Assembly: GCF_001905725.1 (NCBI RefSeq)
Contig: NZ_LIWB01000007.1
Coordinates: forward strand, 1-64,000
Source of the DNA: Streptomyces sp. CB02400
Lineage (GTDB): Bacteria > Actinomycetota > Actinomycetes > Streptomycetales > Streptomycetaceae
DNA length: 64,000 nucleotides
Direction: 5' to 3'
Of the stretch, positions 51,803 through 61,110 are shown piece after piece (position 1 is the first letter of the stretch; every line of letters starts with the position of its first letter). Below the pieces are notes generated by a model, which did not search any database, was not told the origin of the DNA, and saw only the letters and a list, made by a program, of their open reading frames with translations. The translations under genes and the position numbers were made by a program.

Positions 51803-52797
51803 CGGGGCCCACCGTGGACGTGCACGCGCATGTCCTGCTGCCCGAGGTCGAGGCGCTGGTGGAGGGCCTGCCGGGCCTCGCGGAGGCGAGGGCGCTGGAC
51901 GCCCGGCGCAACGGCCCCGCCGCCCTGTCCGTCAACGGCCCGATGGTGCGGGAGCGCATCGCGCGGCTGACGGACGTCACGGTGCGGCTGGCCGCCATGG
52001 ACGCGCAGGGCGTGGACGCGCAGTTGGTCAGTCCCTCGCCCTCGCACTACCACTACTGGGCGGCTCCGGAGACGGCCGAGAAGGTGTACCGGACCGCCAA
52101 CGAGGCGACGGCGGCGCACTGTTCGGCCGCCCAGGACCGGCTGCGCGGGCTCGGCCTGGTGCCGCTCCAGCACCCGGACCTGGCGGTCCGTGCCCTGGAC
52201 CACGCCCTGGAGCAGGGGCTGGCCGGCGTGGAGATCTCCAGCCACGCCCCCGGGCGCGAACTCTCCGACCCGGCCTACGAACCCCTGTGGAGCCGGGCCG
52301 AGGAGACCGGCGCGATCCTCTTCCTGCACCCCTTCGGCTGCACCCTGGACGAGCGGCTGGACCGGTGGTACCTGTCCAACACGGTCGGCCAGCCGGTGGA
52401 GAACGCCGTCGCGCTGTCCCACCTGATCTTCTCGGGCGTCCTGGACCGGCATCCGGGACTGAGGGTGATCGCGGCGCACGGCGGCGGTTACCTGCCCACT
52501 CACATCGGCCGCAGCGACCACGCCTGGTCGGCCCGCTCCGACGCGGGCGCGGGCTGCGCCCACCTGCCCAGCAGCTACCTGAAGCGCCTGTACTTCGACT
52601 CCCTCGTCCACGACCCGTACGTGCTGCGGGAGCTGGTACGGGTCGCCGGGGCGGACCGCGTCCTGCTCGGCTCCGACTTCCCCTTCGACATGGGGACCGA
52701 GGACCCGGTCGCCGCCCTGCGCGCCGCACGACTGCCCGAGGCCGACTTCGACGCCGTCCGCGGCGCGAACGCCGCCGCACTCCTGAGGAAGGACTGA
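51799..52797 (+). CDS. Amidohydrolase-family (ACMSD-like) decarboxylase or hydrolase
   Basis: The 332-residue metal-dependent enzyme resembles the amidohydrolase_2 group with aminocarboxymuconate-semialdehyde and gamma-resorcylate decarboxylases. The metal site is seen as VDVHAHVLLPE (HxH), then FLHPFGCTLDE, VIAAHGGGYLP and the final Asp in LLGSDFPFDMG. In a ring-cleavage operon a non-oxidative decarboxylation of an aromatic acid or ring-fission product fits. It starts with GTG at 51799, translationally coupled to the monooxygenase, and is 4 bases from the VOC dioxygenase ATG. Confidence 0.87.
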   Translation: MTGPTVDVHAHVLLPEVEALVEGLPGLAEARALDARRNGPAALSVNGPMVRERIARLTDVTVRLAAMDAQGVDAQLVSPSPSHYHYWAAPETAEKVYRTANEATAAHCSAAQDRLRGLGLVPLQHPDLAVRALDHALEQGLAGVEISSHAPGRELSDPAYEPLWSRAEETGAILFLHPFGCTLDERLDRWYLSNTVGQPVENAVALSHLIFSGVLDRHPGLRVIAAHGGGYLPTHIGRSDHAWSARSDAGAGCAHLPSSYLKRLYFDSLVHDPYVLRELVRVAGADRVLLGSDFPFDMGTEDPVAALRAARLPEADFDAVRGANAAALLRKD

Positions 52798-52801
52798 CAC
52801 C

Positions 52802-53734
52802 ATGCGTCTGCTCACCCACCTGCGCCACGTCGACCTCGCCGTGCCCGACTACGACAAGCAGCTCGACTTCTACGCCGGCGTCTGGGGCCTGACCAAGGTC
52901 GCCGAGGACTCCGGGATCTCCTTCCTGGCCGCCGAGGGCTCCCCCGAGCAGTACGTCGTACGACTGCGCAAGGCCGACGAGAAGCGCCTCGACCTCGTCT
53001 CCTACGGCGCCGCCTCGCGCGAGGACGTCGACACCCTCGCCGAGCGGCTCCTCGCCGGCGGCGTGCAACTGATCACCCGGCCCGGCAAGGTCGACACCCC
53101 CGGCGGCGGCTACGGCTTCCGCTTCTTCGACGTCGACGGCCGCACCATCGAGGTCTCCGCCGACGTTCAGGTCAGGCAGCACCGCAGGATCGAGGAGAAG
53201 GAGTCCATCCCGGTCAAGCTCTCCCACGTCGTCCTCAACTCCCCCGACCTGAACCGCACCCGCGAGTGGTACGAGCGTCACCTCGGCTTCGCGCTCTCGG
53301 ACACGCTCAGCTCGCCGCACATGGGCGAGGTCATGCACTTCATGCGGATCAGCAACCAGCACCACTCGATGGCGCTGGCCAAGGGCCCGCACACCGCGCT
53401 GCACCACATCTCCTTCGAGATGCGCGGCATCGACGAGTACATGCGCGGCTCCGGACGCGTCATCCGCGCCGGGTACCGGAAGATCTGGGGTCCGGGCCGG
53501 CACATGGCCGGGGACAACACCTTCACCTACTTCCTCGACCCGCACGGCAACACCGTCGAGTACACCACCGAACTGGAGTGCCTGGACGAGGACACCTGGC
53601 ACCCCCACGTCTACGACTTCTCCCAGCCGGAGGTCACCGACCAGTGGGGCACCGCCAACCCCATGAACGAACTCGTCGCCAAGGAGTCGTTCAACGACCC
53701 CGACCGCGGCGTCTTCGTCGCCCCGCCGGTCTGA
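52802..53734 (+). CDS. Extradiol ring-cleavage dioxygenase (VOC, type I)
   Basis: The 310-residue protein has two VOC modules as in catechol 2,3-dioxygenases. The C-terminal module holds the Fe(II) triad: His142 (KLSHVVLNS), His201 (TALHHISFE) and Glu253 (NTVEYTTEL), all present. It would open a catecholic or hydroquinone-like ring next to the hydroxyls, using O2. The start is the ATG at 52802. It is the key gene for reading the operon as meta-cleavage of an aromatic; the precise substrate cannot be told from sequence. Confidence 0.88.
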   Translation: MRLLTHLRHVDLAVPDYDKQLDFYAGVWGLTKVAEDSGISFLAAEGSPEQYVVRLRKADEKRLDLVSYGAASREDVDTLAERLLAGGVQLITRPGKVDTPGGGYGFRFFDVDGRTIEVSADVQVRQHRRIEEKESIPVKLSHVVLNSPDLNRTREWYERHLGFALSDTLSSPHMGEVMHFMRISNQHHSMALAKGPHTALHHISFEMRGIDEYMRGSGRVIRAGYRKIWGPGRHMAGDNTFTYFLDPHGNTVEYTTELECLDEDTWHPHVYDFSQPEVTDQWGTANPMNELVAKESFNDPDRGVFVAPPV

Positions 53735-53758
53735 TCCCGCCCTTCCCAGGAGCCCACC

Positions 53759-54730
53759 ATGCGCTTCGCCGCATACGAGCATCAGCAGCACCGGCGAGTG
53801 GCCGTCGTGGCCGAGGACAACACGCTTCACCCACTGCCCGGCGTCACCTCGCTCACCGCCCTCCTCGCGGAGACCGGAGGGCTGCCCGGCCTCCTCGCCG
53901 CCGGCGCCGCGGCCCGTGAGGCGCCGCCCGGTCCGCAGGTGTCCGAGGTGAGGCTGCTGCCTCCCCTCCAGCCCGCGTCGGTACGGGACTTCGTCACCTT
54001 CGAGGAACACGTCGAAGGGGTGCGCCGGTCCGTCGACGGTTCGGCCGGCGTGCCCGAGCAGTGGTACGCGGCACCGACGTTCTACTTCACCAACCCGCAC
54101 GCGGTCTTCGGCGCGTACGACGGCGTCCCCGTCCCCCCGGGGACGGCGGCGCTCGACTTCGAGCTGGAGGTCGCCGCGGTCATCGGCCGCGAGGGCCGCG
54201 ACCTCACCCCCGAGCAGGCCCGCGACCACATCGTCGGCTACACCGTCTTCAACGACTGGTCCGCCCGTGACCTGCAGTCCGCCGAGATGAAGGTCGGCCT
54301 CGGCCCCTGCAAGGGCAAGGACACCGCCACCACCCTCGGCCCGTACCTGGTCACCGCCGACGAGCTGGAGCCGTACCGGAACGCCGACGGCTTCCTGCGC
54401 CTGGCGCTGACCGCCGAGGTCAACGGCGAGAAGGTCGGCGAGGACCTGCTGTCCCACATGAGCTGGACCTTCGAGGAGATGACCGCCTACGCCTCGCGCG
54501 GCACCCGGGTCGTCCCCGGTGACGTGCTGGGCTCCGGCACCTGCGGCAACGGCGGCTGCCTCGCCGAACTGTGGGGCCGGCGCGGCGAGCAGGTCCCGCC
54601 GCCCCTGAAGCCCGGCGACACCGTCACCCTCACGGTGGAGGGCATCGGCATCCTCACCAACACCGTCGTCCCCGGCGCCGAGCCCGTTCCCCTGCCGTCC
54701 GGCCGGCGCCGCCCCCGGGAGCGACCGTGA
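53759..54730 (+). CDS. Second fumarylacetoacetate-hydrolase-family enzyme
   Basis: The 323-residue enzyme is an FAH-type hydrolase. It carries VRDFVTFEEHVEG, YFTNPHAVFGAYDG, the metal-binding LDFELEVAAVIGREG, YTVFNDWSARDLQSAE and LGSGTCGNGGCL, typical of full-length FAH. It would cut the ring-fission product or its tautomer into smaller acids. The ATG at 53759 follows AGGAG. It overlaps the SDR GTG by four bases (GTGA). Confidence 0.88.
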   Translation: MRFAAYEHQQHRRVAVVAEDNTLHPLPGVTSLTALLAETGGLPGLLAAGAAAREAPPGPQVSEVRLLPPLQPASVRDFVTFEEHVEGVRRSVDGSAGVPEQWYAAPTFYFTNPHAVFGAYDGVPVPPGTAALDFELEVAAVIGREGRDLTPEQARDHIVGYTVFNDWSARDLQSAEMKVGLGPCKGKDTATTLGPYLVTADELEPYRNADGFLRLALTAEVNGEKVGEDLLSHMSWTFEEMTAYASRGTRVVPGDVLGSGTCGNGGCLAELWGRRGEQVPPPLKPGDTVTLTVEGIGILTNTVVPGAEPVPLPSGRRRPRERP

Positions 54731-55479
54731 CCGACCTGCGTCCCAAGAGGCTGCTCGGCAAGGTCGTCGTCGTGACCGGGGCGGCTCGTGGGCAGGGCGC
54801 CGCCGAGGCCGAGGCACTCACTCGCGAGGGCGCCCACGTCATCGCCACCGACATCACCGAGACGCCCGGCTGCCGCCGGCTCGACGTCACCAGTGAGCAG
54901 GACTGGGCCGAACTCGCGGCCGAGCTGCGGGAGTCGTACGGACAGGTGCACGGCCTGGTCAACAACGCGGGCATCACCTGGCGGGCCCGCGTCGGCGAGG
55001 TGCGCCCCGAGGACATGGCGCGTGTCCACGCGGTCAACGTCACCGGCCCGCTGCTGGGCATCCAGCACCTCGCACCGCTCATGCCGGCGGGCTCCTCCGT
55101 CGTCAACGTCGGCTCGTCCGCGGCCCTCACTGCGCACTACCCGGTCGCGTACACGACCAGCAAGTGGGCGCTGCGGGGCCTGTCGCACACCGCCGCGCTG
55201 GAACTCGGGCCGCGCGGCATCCGCGTCAACACGGTCCACCCCGGTTACATCGAGACGGAGATGACCGCCTCCGCGGCGCCCGTCTTCCGTGCGGCCAACA
55301 TCCGCGAGACCCCGCTCGGCCGCACCGGAACGGTCGACGAGGTCGCTCCGCTGGTGGTCTTCCTGCTGTCGGACGAGTCCTCGTTCATCACGGGCGCCGA
55401 GATCCCCGTCGACGGCGGGCTCACCGCGCACGGCGGCGTCAAGTCGGTCTCCGACGCGCTGCGCGAGGGGGCGTCGTGA
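54727..55479 (+). CDS. Short-chain dehydrogenase/reductase
   Basis: The 250-residue SDR has the cofactor loop VVVTGAARGQG (14-24), NNAG (about 81-84), Ser of GSSAALTAHYPVAYTTSK, and Tyr/Lys in YTTSK (catalytic YxxxK). It would oxidise or reduce a hydroxyl or keto group in the pathway, using NAD(P). It starts with GTG at 54727, overlapping the FAH stop. Its own stop overlaps a further GTG at 55476 that begins a second, truncated SDR. Confidence 0.88.
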   Translation: MTDLRPKRLLGKVVVVTGAARGQGAAEAEALTREGAHVIATDITETPGCRRLDVTSEQDWAELAAELRESYGQVHGLVNNAGITWRARVGEVRPEDMARVHAVNVTGPLLGIQHLAPLMPAGSSVVNVGSSAALTAHYPVAYTTSKWALRGLSHTAALELGPRGIRVNTVHPGYIETEMTASAAPVFRAANIRETPLGRTGTVDEVAPLVVFLLSDESSFITGAEIPVDGGLTAHGGVKSVSDALREGAS

Positions 55480-55525
55480 AGCGGCTGGAGAGCAAGGTCG
55501 CCCTGATCTCCGGCACGGCCCACGT
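55476..55525 (+). pseudogene. Truncated second SDR gene at the operon end
   Basis: A GTG overlapping the previous stop (GTGA) starts VKRLESKVALISGTAHVRTS, which is the usual beginning of an SDR up to the TG of the cofactor loop. After about 14 residues the family sequence breaks off (expected ARGQG is missing), and the next gene begins 80 bases later. The operon thus once continued with another SDR and was cut here. Confidence 0.6.
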
Positions 55526-55602
55526 GCGGACCAGCCGGCCGCGCGTTAGCGTGGGGAGCGTCGGCGGCAGCCAGCAGCGCGCACCCGGGGAAGGTGACGC
55601 CC

Positions 55603-57018
55603 ATGCCGGACACGGAAGCAGCCATGCCGAGGGCCGTCCCGGAGGAAGCCCTGGCGCACGAGCTTCGCTCCTCGCTGCACGGTGAGGTGATCGACCGTGG
55701 CCATCCCGGCTACGACGAGGCCAGAGCCGTATGGAACGGGCTGATAGACCGGCACCCCGCACTCGTCGCCCGGTGCTCGGGTACGGCGGACGTGGTCGAG
55801 GCGGTACGGGCGGCGCGGAAGTTCCGGCCCGTCGTCAGTGTCCGCGGAGGCGGGCACCAGGTGGCGGGCAGCGCGGTCTGCGACGACGGGCTGGTGATCG
55901 ACCTCTCGCACATGAAGGGCGTACACGTCGACCCCGCCGCGCGCACGGCTCGGGCCCGGGCGGGAGTGACCTGGGGCGAGTTCGACCGTGAGACCCAGCT
56001 GTACCGTCTGGCCGCGCCGGGCGGGGAGATCTCGGCGACCGGGATCGCCGGCCTCACCCTCGGCGGCGGCTTCGGCTTCGTGATGCGGACGTTCGGTCTG
56101 AGCTGTGACAGCCTCCGCTCCCTGACGGTCGTCACCGCGGACGGCACGGTACGCACCGCGAGCCGGGAGGAGGAGCCCGAGCTGTTCTGGGCGGCGCGCG
56201 GCGGCGGCCGGGGCATCGGTGTCGTCACCTCCTTCGAGTTCGACCTCCACCCGCTCGGCCCCGAGGTGGCCGCCGTGCTGGTCCTCCACCCGTACGAGCG
56301 TGCCGAGGAGGTACTGCGGGCCTGGCGGGACGCCGCGGCCGTAGCGCCGGAGACGGTGACGCCGGAGCTGCTGCTGTGGAGCGTCCCCGCGGAGCCCACG
56401 GTTCCGGCCGAACTGCACCGGGCGGACTGCGTGATGGTCGGGGCCGTCCACGGGGGCCCGCCGGGAGACGGCGCCGCGGCGGCGCTGGCCCCGCAGCGCG
56501 AACTGGGCCCACCACTGGTCGACTTGAGCGGAACCGTGCCCTACGTCGCGTTGCAGGGCGCCAACACCTGGCGGTTCCCCGACGGGGAGCGCTACTTCAT
56601 GAAGTCACACTTCATGGACGGCCTCGGCGACGAGGCCATCCGGACCCTGCTGGACTGGTACTCCCGGCGGCCGACTCCGGAGAGCCTGATCGTCGTCCGC
56701 ACCCTGGGCGGCGCCGTGGCGCGCGTCGGCCCCGACGACAGCGCGTTCGCACACCGGTCCGCACGCTTCAACGTCAGCATCGACGCCGGCTGGCAGGACC
56801 CGGCGCTGGACGACACCGCGATCGGCTGGGCACGCTCGGCGTGGGACGCGATGAAGCCCTTCTCCAGCGGCGGGACGTACGTCAACTTCGCGGGGCTCGG
56901 CGAGGACGCCGGGGAGTTGAGAGGCGCGGTGTTCGGCTCGCACGAGGAGCGGCTCGAGCGCACCCGCGCCGCGTACGACCCGGAGGGCCTCTTCCGGTCG
57001 GCCGCGTACCGTCCGTGA
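55603..57018 (+). CDS. FAD-linked oxidase of the berberine-bridge (BBE) type
   Basis: The 471-residue flavoenzyme has the PCMH/FAD_binding_4 fold (about 30-200) with the His that attaches FAD in VRGGGHQVAGS, then GIAGLTLGGGFGFVMRTFGL, and a C-terminal BBE segment ending VNFAGLGEDAGE and RTRAAYDPEGLFRS. At the position where bicovalent family members have the flavin-binding Cys, this protein reads GGEISATGIAG, with Ile or Ser, so FAD is probably held by one bond. The ATG at 55603 has GGGGAAGG upstream. Its role may be oxidation of a sugar or a secondary metabolite. It is independent of the operon before it. Confidence 0.83.
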   Translation: MPDTEAAMPRAVPEEALAHELRSSLHGEVIDRGHPGYDEARAVWNGLIDRHPALVARCSGTADVVEAVRAARKFRPVVSVRGGGHQVAGSAVCDDGLVIDLSHMKGVHVDPAARTARARAGVTWGEFDRETQLYRLAAPGGEISATGIAGLTLGGGFGFVMRTFGLSCDSLRSLTVVTADGTVRTASREEEPELFWAARGGGRGIGVVTSFEFDLHPLGPEVAAVLVLHPYERAEEVLRAWRDAAAVAPETVTPELLLWSVPAEPTVPAELHRADCVMVGAVHGGPPGDGAAAALAPQRELGPPLVDLSGTVPYVALQGANTWRFPDGERYFMKSHFMDGLGDEAIRTLLDWYSRRPTPESLIVVRTLGGAVARVGPDDSAFAHRSARFNVSIDAGWQDPALDDTAIGWARSAWDAMKPFSSGGTYVNFAGLGEDAGELRGAVFGSHEERLERTRAAYDPEGLFRSAAYRP

Positions 57019-57036
57019 CCTTGACGTGGACCGACC

Positions 57037-57583
57037 TCAGGGGTCCGGCGGCGGGTGGGTCTCACCGCCGAGGCTCTCGACCGTACGGGTCGTGGAGTCG
57101 TAGCTGCGCGTGCCGGTGAAAGTCATCTCCCGGGGCTCGCGCAGCGCGCTGGGCAGGAGGTGGTCGGGCCACCGCGCCGTGGTGCGGCGCGACCGGGCCG
57201 GCGTCATGTGCGGGATCCAACGTCCCGGAGCGTGCAGCGGGTTGAGGTGACCAGCGGTGGGGCGAGTACCTCCCGCACCCGCCGGTGCAGTTCGAGGACC
57301 GCCGCGCCGGCGGCGACGCGCCGGGCGAGCACGTGGGTACGTCCGTCGAAGCGCGGCAGCCCGTCCAGCCGGAACGGCACGGGCAGCCCGTCGTCGAGGA
57401 GCGTGGCGAGTTCCGCCCTGGCCGAGGGACGGAGGTCCTCGCACGTCGCGAGGGTCACGTGGGGCCGACTGGTCGGGTGCCGGTGTGCCGCGGGGCTGGA
57501 CAGTCCCGCGGCGGCCGTCATGCGCCACATCTCCCGGACGTGCGTCTCGGTGGCGGTGTCGGGCGCAGTTCCACGGTGCGCAC
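57037..57583 (-). pseudogene. Frameshifted 2'-5' RNA ligase-family gene
   Basis: Across three minus-strand frames, the expected order is VRTVELRP, then ATETHVREMWRMTAAAGLSS, HPTSRPHVTLATCEDL (first HxT motif) and, after a shift near 57240, NPLHAPGRWIPHMTPAR (second HxT motif). The 2H-phosphoesterase signature is thus complete but interrupted by two frameshifts (about 57240 and 57565). Either the gene is decayed or the assembly carries two indels. Start would be GTG at 57583. Confidence 0.6.
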
Positions 57584-57769
57584 GGCGTCAGCCTACGCGG
57601 CGGTCCGTCGGCCGTTGCGGCTCACCGTGTTCGTCGTACGGGCTCGGAGCGGACGCCCGACCGGCGGCGGCAGTACCTCCGCCGCGTCCGGGCGCGGTCG
57701 TTCCGTGCCGGTGCCCGGGAGCGTGCCGTCGCCCTTCGTGAGGTGGTGGGAGAAGCCGTCCTGCGGCTC

Positions 57770-59830
57770 CTACTCGCCGTCGTCCGCCGACCCCGTGAAG
57801 GACGTGCCTTGCCCGCCGAGGGCCGCGTCGGCGGCCCGCAGATGGCGAGCTACCGGGCCGAAGGAGACCAGGCCGCTGCCGCCGCCGGCCGACTCGCCGT
57901 CGGCGGCGGCGAGTTCGTCACGGGCGCGGCGCAGGACCCCCTGGTGTCCCACGGCCGCGGCGGTGCGGGCCAGTACGCACCAGAGCGCCTCCTGGAGGAG
58001 GTCGTGGGGCGGCCGGGGAACCGTCGCGAGTGCCTGCCGGGCTCGCTCGGTGGCGCCGGAGGCGGCCTGCAGCAGGGGGACGAGCCACGGCCGGTAGGGG
58101 CCGGCGTCGAGGTCGGCGAAGTCGTCGGGGTCGGGCAGGGTGCCGTCCCGCATCGACGGGACGAGCGCGACGAGGACGGCCGCTCCCCGGGTGAGTCCGG
58201 GCATGCCGTAGCCCGCGGTCTCCGCGAGGAGCTTCGCGTACTGGGTGCGGGCCGCCGGCCATCCGTCGGTCTCGCAGGTGCGCAGGGCCCGGTACCAGGA
58301 GGTGAACACCGCGGCGAGCGGCCGTTCGTTGCGGTGCGCCAGCCGGTCGATCTCCTCGGCCTCCGCGTCCGCCGCCGCGAGGTCACCGAGACCGGCGAGG
58401 GCCTGGACGCGGACGAGGCGGCCCAGAACCTCGTGGCCGGGCAGTTGGTGGTCGACGGCCAGCCGGGTCAGTTCGGCGCCGAGGGCGTCCCGGCGGGCGG
58501 CCGATCCGCAGGTGGTGAAGGACTGCATGAAGGCACCGTTGAGGGCGAACGCGAGCACCGCGGGGTCACCGAGGCGGCGGGCGAGGCGGACGGCCTCCTC
58601 GGCGGCGTGTTCGGCGCGCAGCCGCCACGGTTCGGCGGCGGACGTGGCGGCCGCCCGGGGAAGCGGTGCGTCCGCGGCGGCGTCGCCGCGTGACTCGACG
58701 GCGACGACCGACAGCAGCCGGGCCCGCAGCGCGGGCGGTCCGTCGGGGCCGAGCCGGGCGGCGGCGCGGGCGGCGGTCCGGACGAGTCCGCCGGCGTCGG
58801 CGGGGTCGTCGGCCCGGGTCCAGACCGCCGGGACGTCGTAGGAACCGATGATCCTCGCGGCCAGCTCCGTGTCCCCGGTCGTCTCGGCCGCGGCGACCAG
58901 CTCGCGCCGGTGCTCGCGCGCCTCCTGCAGGCCGTCGGCGCCGGTCACCGCGAGGTCTCGCAGCAGGCCGGCGGTGGCGTGCAGCCGGGCCCTGGACCGG
59001 GCGGGCACCGAGCGGTCCCACGCGGCGGCCGTGCGGTCCCAGACGCCGTCCGCCGCCCCGGCCGGCTCGGTGGCGGAGCCGGTGGTGCCGCTGAGTATGC
59101 GGGCTTCGGCGCGTGCCAGAGCGGCTCCGGTGTCCGGTCCGTACGCGTTGATGAGGGCCTGACGGGCGTGCCGCAGGGTCTCCAGGGCCTCGCCGCGGCG
59201 GCCGGACCGGTCCAGAGCGGTCGCCAGCAGTACCCACCCGTCCTCCCGACCCGGGTGCGCGGTGACGTGGGCCCGCAGATCGACGACGGCGTTCCGGGCG
59301 GCGCCGGTGGCCAGGAGGGCGTCGGCGCGACGTTCGACCGCGTCGAGGCGGAGCGCCTCCAGCCGGGCCTGTTCGGCTGCGGCCCACGCGGCGGCGGGGA
59401 AGTCGGCCAGGACCGGCCCGCGCCACTGGGCGAGCGCCTGGTCCCACAGGGCGACCGCCGCGTGCGGCGGCGCCTCGGCGGCCCGTGCGGCCGTGTCCTC
59501 GAACCTCCAGGCGTCCACCGCCTCGCGTCCGGCGCGCAGGACGTATCCGGGGCCGTCGGTGACCAGCAGCCGCGACGGCTGCCGGGGAGGGCGCCCGGGT
59601 TCCAGGGCACGGCGCAGCGCCGCGACGAAGGTGCGGAGTGCGCCGATCGCGCCGGCCGGGGGTTCGTCCTCCCACAGGTCGGCCACGAGCCGGCCGACCG
59701 GGACCACCCGGTTGCGGGCGATCAGCAACCGTCCGAGCACCTCCCGGTGGCGGGGCGCGCCGAGCGGCAGGGACGCGCCGTCGGGGTCCCAGGCGGCGAC
59801 CGGTCCCAGCAGTCCGAACTCCACACCCAC
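57770..59830 (-). CDS. SARP-like regulator (BTAD + TPR)
   Basis: The 686-residue regulator has an N-terminal OmpR-type winged helix (FGLLGPVAAWDPDGASLPLG ... HREVLGRLLIARNRVVPVGR; 1-95) and a bacterial transcriptional activation domain (about 100-245, with RLEALRLDAVERRADALLAT). Further helical repeats follow to the end. There is no NB-ARC ATPase, unlike AfsR. SARPs switch on antibiotic or pathway genes, here perhaps the divergent hydrolase at 59985. The start is the GTG at 59830 with GAAGGGA upstream; a GTG at 59824 is the alternative. Confidence 0.82.
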   Translation of the reverse strand: MGVEFGLLGPVAAWDPDGASLPLGAPRHREVLGRLLIARNRVVPVGRLVADLWEDEPPAGAIGALRTFVAALRRALEPGRPPRQPSRLLVTDGPGYVLRAGREAVDAWRFEDTAARAAEAPPHAAVALWDQALAQWRGPVLADFPAAAWAAAEQARLEALRLDAVERRADALLATGAARNAVVDLRAHVTAHPGREDGWVLLATALDRSGRRGEALETLRHARQALINAYGPDTGAALARAEARILSGTTGSATEPAGAADGVWDRTAAAWDRSVPARSRARLHATAGLLRDLAVTGADGLQEAREHRRELVAAAETTGDTELAARIIGSYDVPAVWTRADDPADAGGLVRTAARAAARLGPDGPPALRARLLSVVAVESRGDAAADAPLPRAAATSAAEPWRLRAEHAAEEAVRLARRLGDPAVLAFALNGAFMQSFTTCGSAARRDALGAELTRLAVDHQLPGHEVLGRLVRVQALAGLGDLAAADAEAEEIDRLAHRNERPLAAVFTSWYRALRTCETDGWPAARTQYAKLLAETAGYGMPGLTRGAAVLVALVPSMRDGTLPDPDDFADLDAGPYRPWLVPLLQAASGATERARQALATVPRPPHDLLQEALWCVLARTAAAVGHQGVLRRARDELAAADGESAGGGSGLVSFGPVARHLRAADAALGGQGTSFTGSADDGE

Positions 59831-59984
59831 GGCACGGTCCCTTCGAGGGCGGCGGCGTCCCCGGGGGTGCCGCGTGTCCACTCATCGATCGCTGATCCGG
59901 GGCCCGCAGCCTGGGTGACGTCCCCGGACGACCCGGGCCGCCGGGCCCGGAACGTCCACTCTGCCACGAGCCCCAGGAGTCGCT

Positions 59985-60866
59985 GTGACACACCCGAGCA
60001 TCCCCGGATTCACCGAGCACCGCGTACCGGTCGGCGACGGCCTCGCGCTGAACGCCGCCGTCGGCGGCAGCGGTGCCCCGGTCGTGCTGCTGCACGGTTT
60101 TCCGCAGACCCACCTGATGTGGCGGCATGTCGCCGCCGGTCTCGCCGCCGACCACACCGTCATCTGCCCGGATCTGCGCGGGTACGGCGCCAGCGACAAG
60201 CCCGCGGAAAGCGGCCCGGACGTCTACTCCAAGCGCACCATGGCCCGGGACGTGGTCCGCCTCGCCGCCGAGCTGGGACACGACCGCTTCGCTCTGGCCG
60301 GCCACGACCGCGGCGCCCTCGTCGCCTTCCGCGCCGCGATGGACCATCCGGGCACCGTGTCCCGGGCGCTCTTCCTCGACGTCCTGCCGACCCTCGACAT
60401 GTGGGACGCCCTGCGCGGCGTGTCCGGCGCGGTCGGCTTCCACCTGTACCTGATGGCCCAGGCCCCGGGCCTGCCGGAACAGATGATCGAGGCGTCCGCC
60501 GACACCTTCTTCGGCCACTTCCTCGACGCCTGGACCGAGGCCCCGGACGCGATTCCCGCCGATGTCCGCGCCCACTACCTCGCGGCGTCCGCGGCGGCCG
60601 TGCCCTCCATCGTCGCCGACTACCGCGCCTCGGCCGGCGTGGACGTGGACCACGACACCGCCGACCGTGAGGCGGCCAACCGGCTGGCCATGCCGGTCAC
60701 CGTCCTCCAGCAGGACTGGGGCGCGGCACTCGGCTACCACGCCCAGGGGCTGTGGAGCGCCTGGGCCGGGGACCTGCGGCACCGCACGGTCTCCTGCGGC
60801 CACTTCATGGCCGAGGAGGACCCCGCGTTGGTCGCCGACGAGATCCGGGCCCTCCACGACCGCTGA
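59985..60866 (+). CDS. Alpha/beta-hydrolase of the haloacetate-dehalogenase type
   Basis: The 293-residue hydrolase resembles fluoro/haloacetate dehalogenases. It shows VLLHGFPQTHLMWRHVAAGL, CPDLRGYGASDKPAESGPDV and the nucleophile elbow ALAGHDRGALVAF, where Asp replaces the usual Ser, as in dehalogenases and epoxide hydrolases. The catalytic His is in VSCGHFMAEEDP. It would split C-halogen or ester/epoxide bonds by an Asp-ester intermediate. It starts with GTG at 59985. It is divergent from the SARP-like gene, which may control it. Confidence 0.85.
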   Translation: MTHPSIPGFTEHRVPVGDGLALNAAVGGSGAPVVLLHGFPQTHLMWRHVAAGLAADHTVICPDLRGYGASDKPAESGPDVYSKRTMARDVVRLAAELGHDRFALAGHDRGALVAFRAAMDHPGTVSRALFLDVLPTLDMWDALRGVSGAVGFHLYLMAQAPGLPEQMIEASADTFFGHFLDAWTEAPDAIPADVRAHYLAASAAAVPSIVADYRASAGVDVDHDTADREAANRLAMPVTVLQQDWGAALGYHAQGLWSAWAGDLRHRTVSCGHFMAEEDPALVADEIRALHDR

Positions 60867-61110
60867 CGGTCACCGCCCCGTTCTCTTCCCCGGGCGGCGT
60901 ACCCGGCTCACGTCTTCGCGCCACGGCCCGGCCGACAACGTGCCCGACGGCAGCGCGCACAGCTGGAGATCATGCCGAGGAACCGGGTGGCGGCCGGTTC
61001 GGGATCGCCCGGCACGACCGCGCCGGCTTCACGCTCGGCCCGATGCCGGCAAGCACTTGGACTTCGGTGCAGGCCCCAGGCACCTGGTGCCGGGGCCTGG
61101 CCGATGAGCG

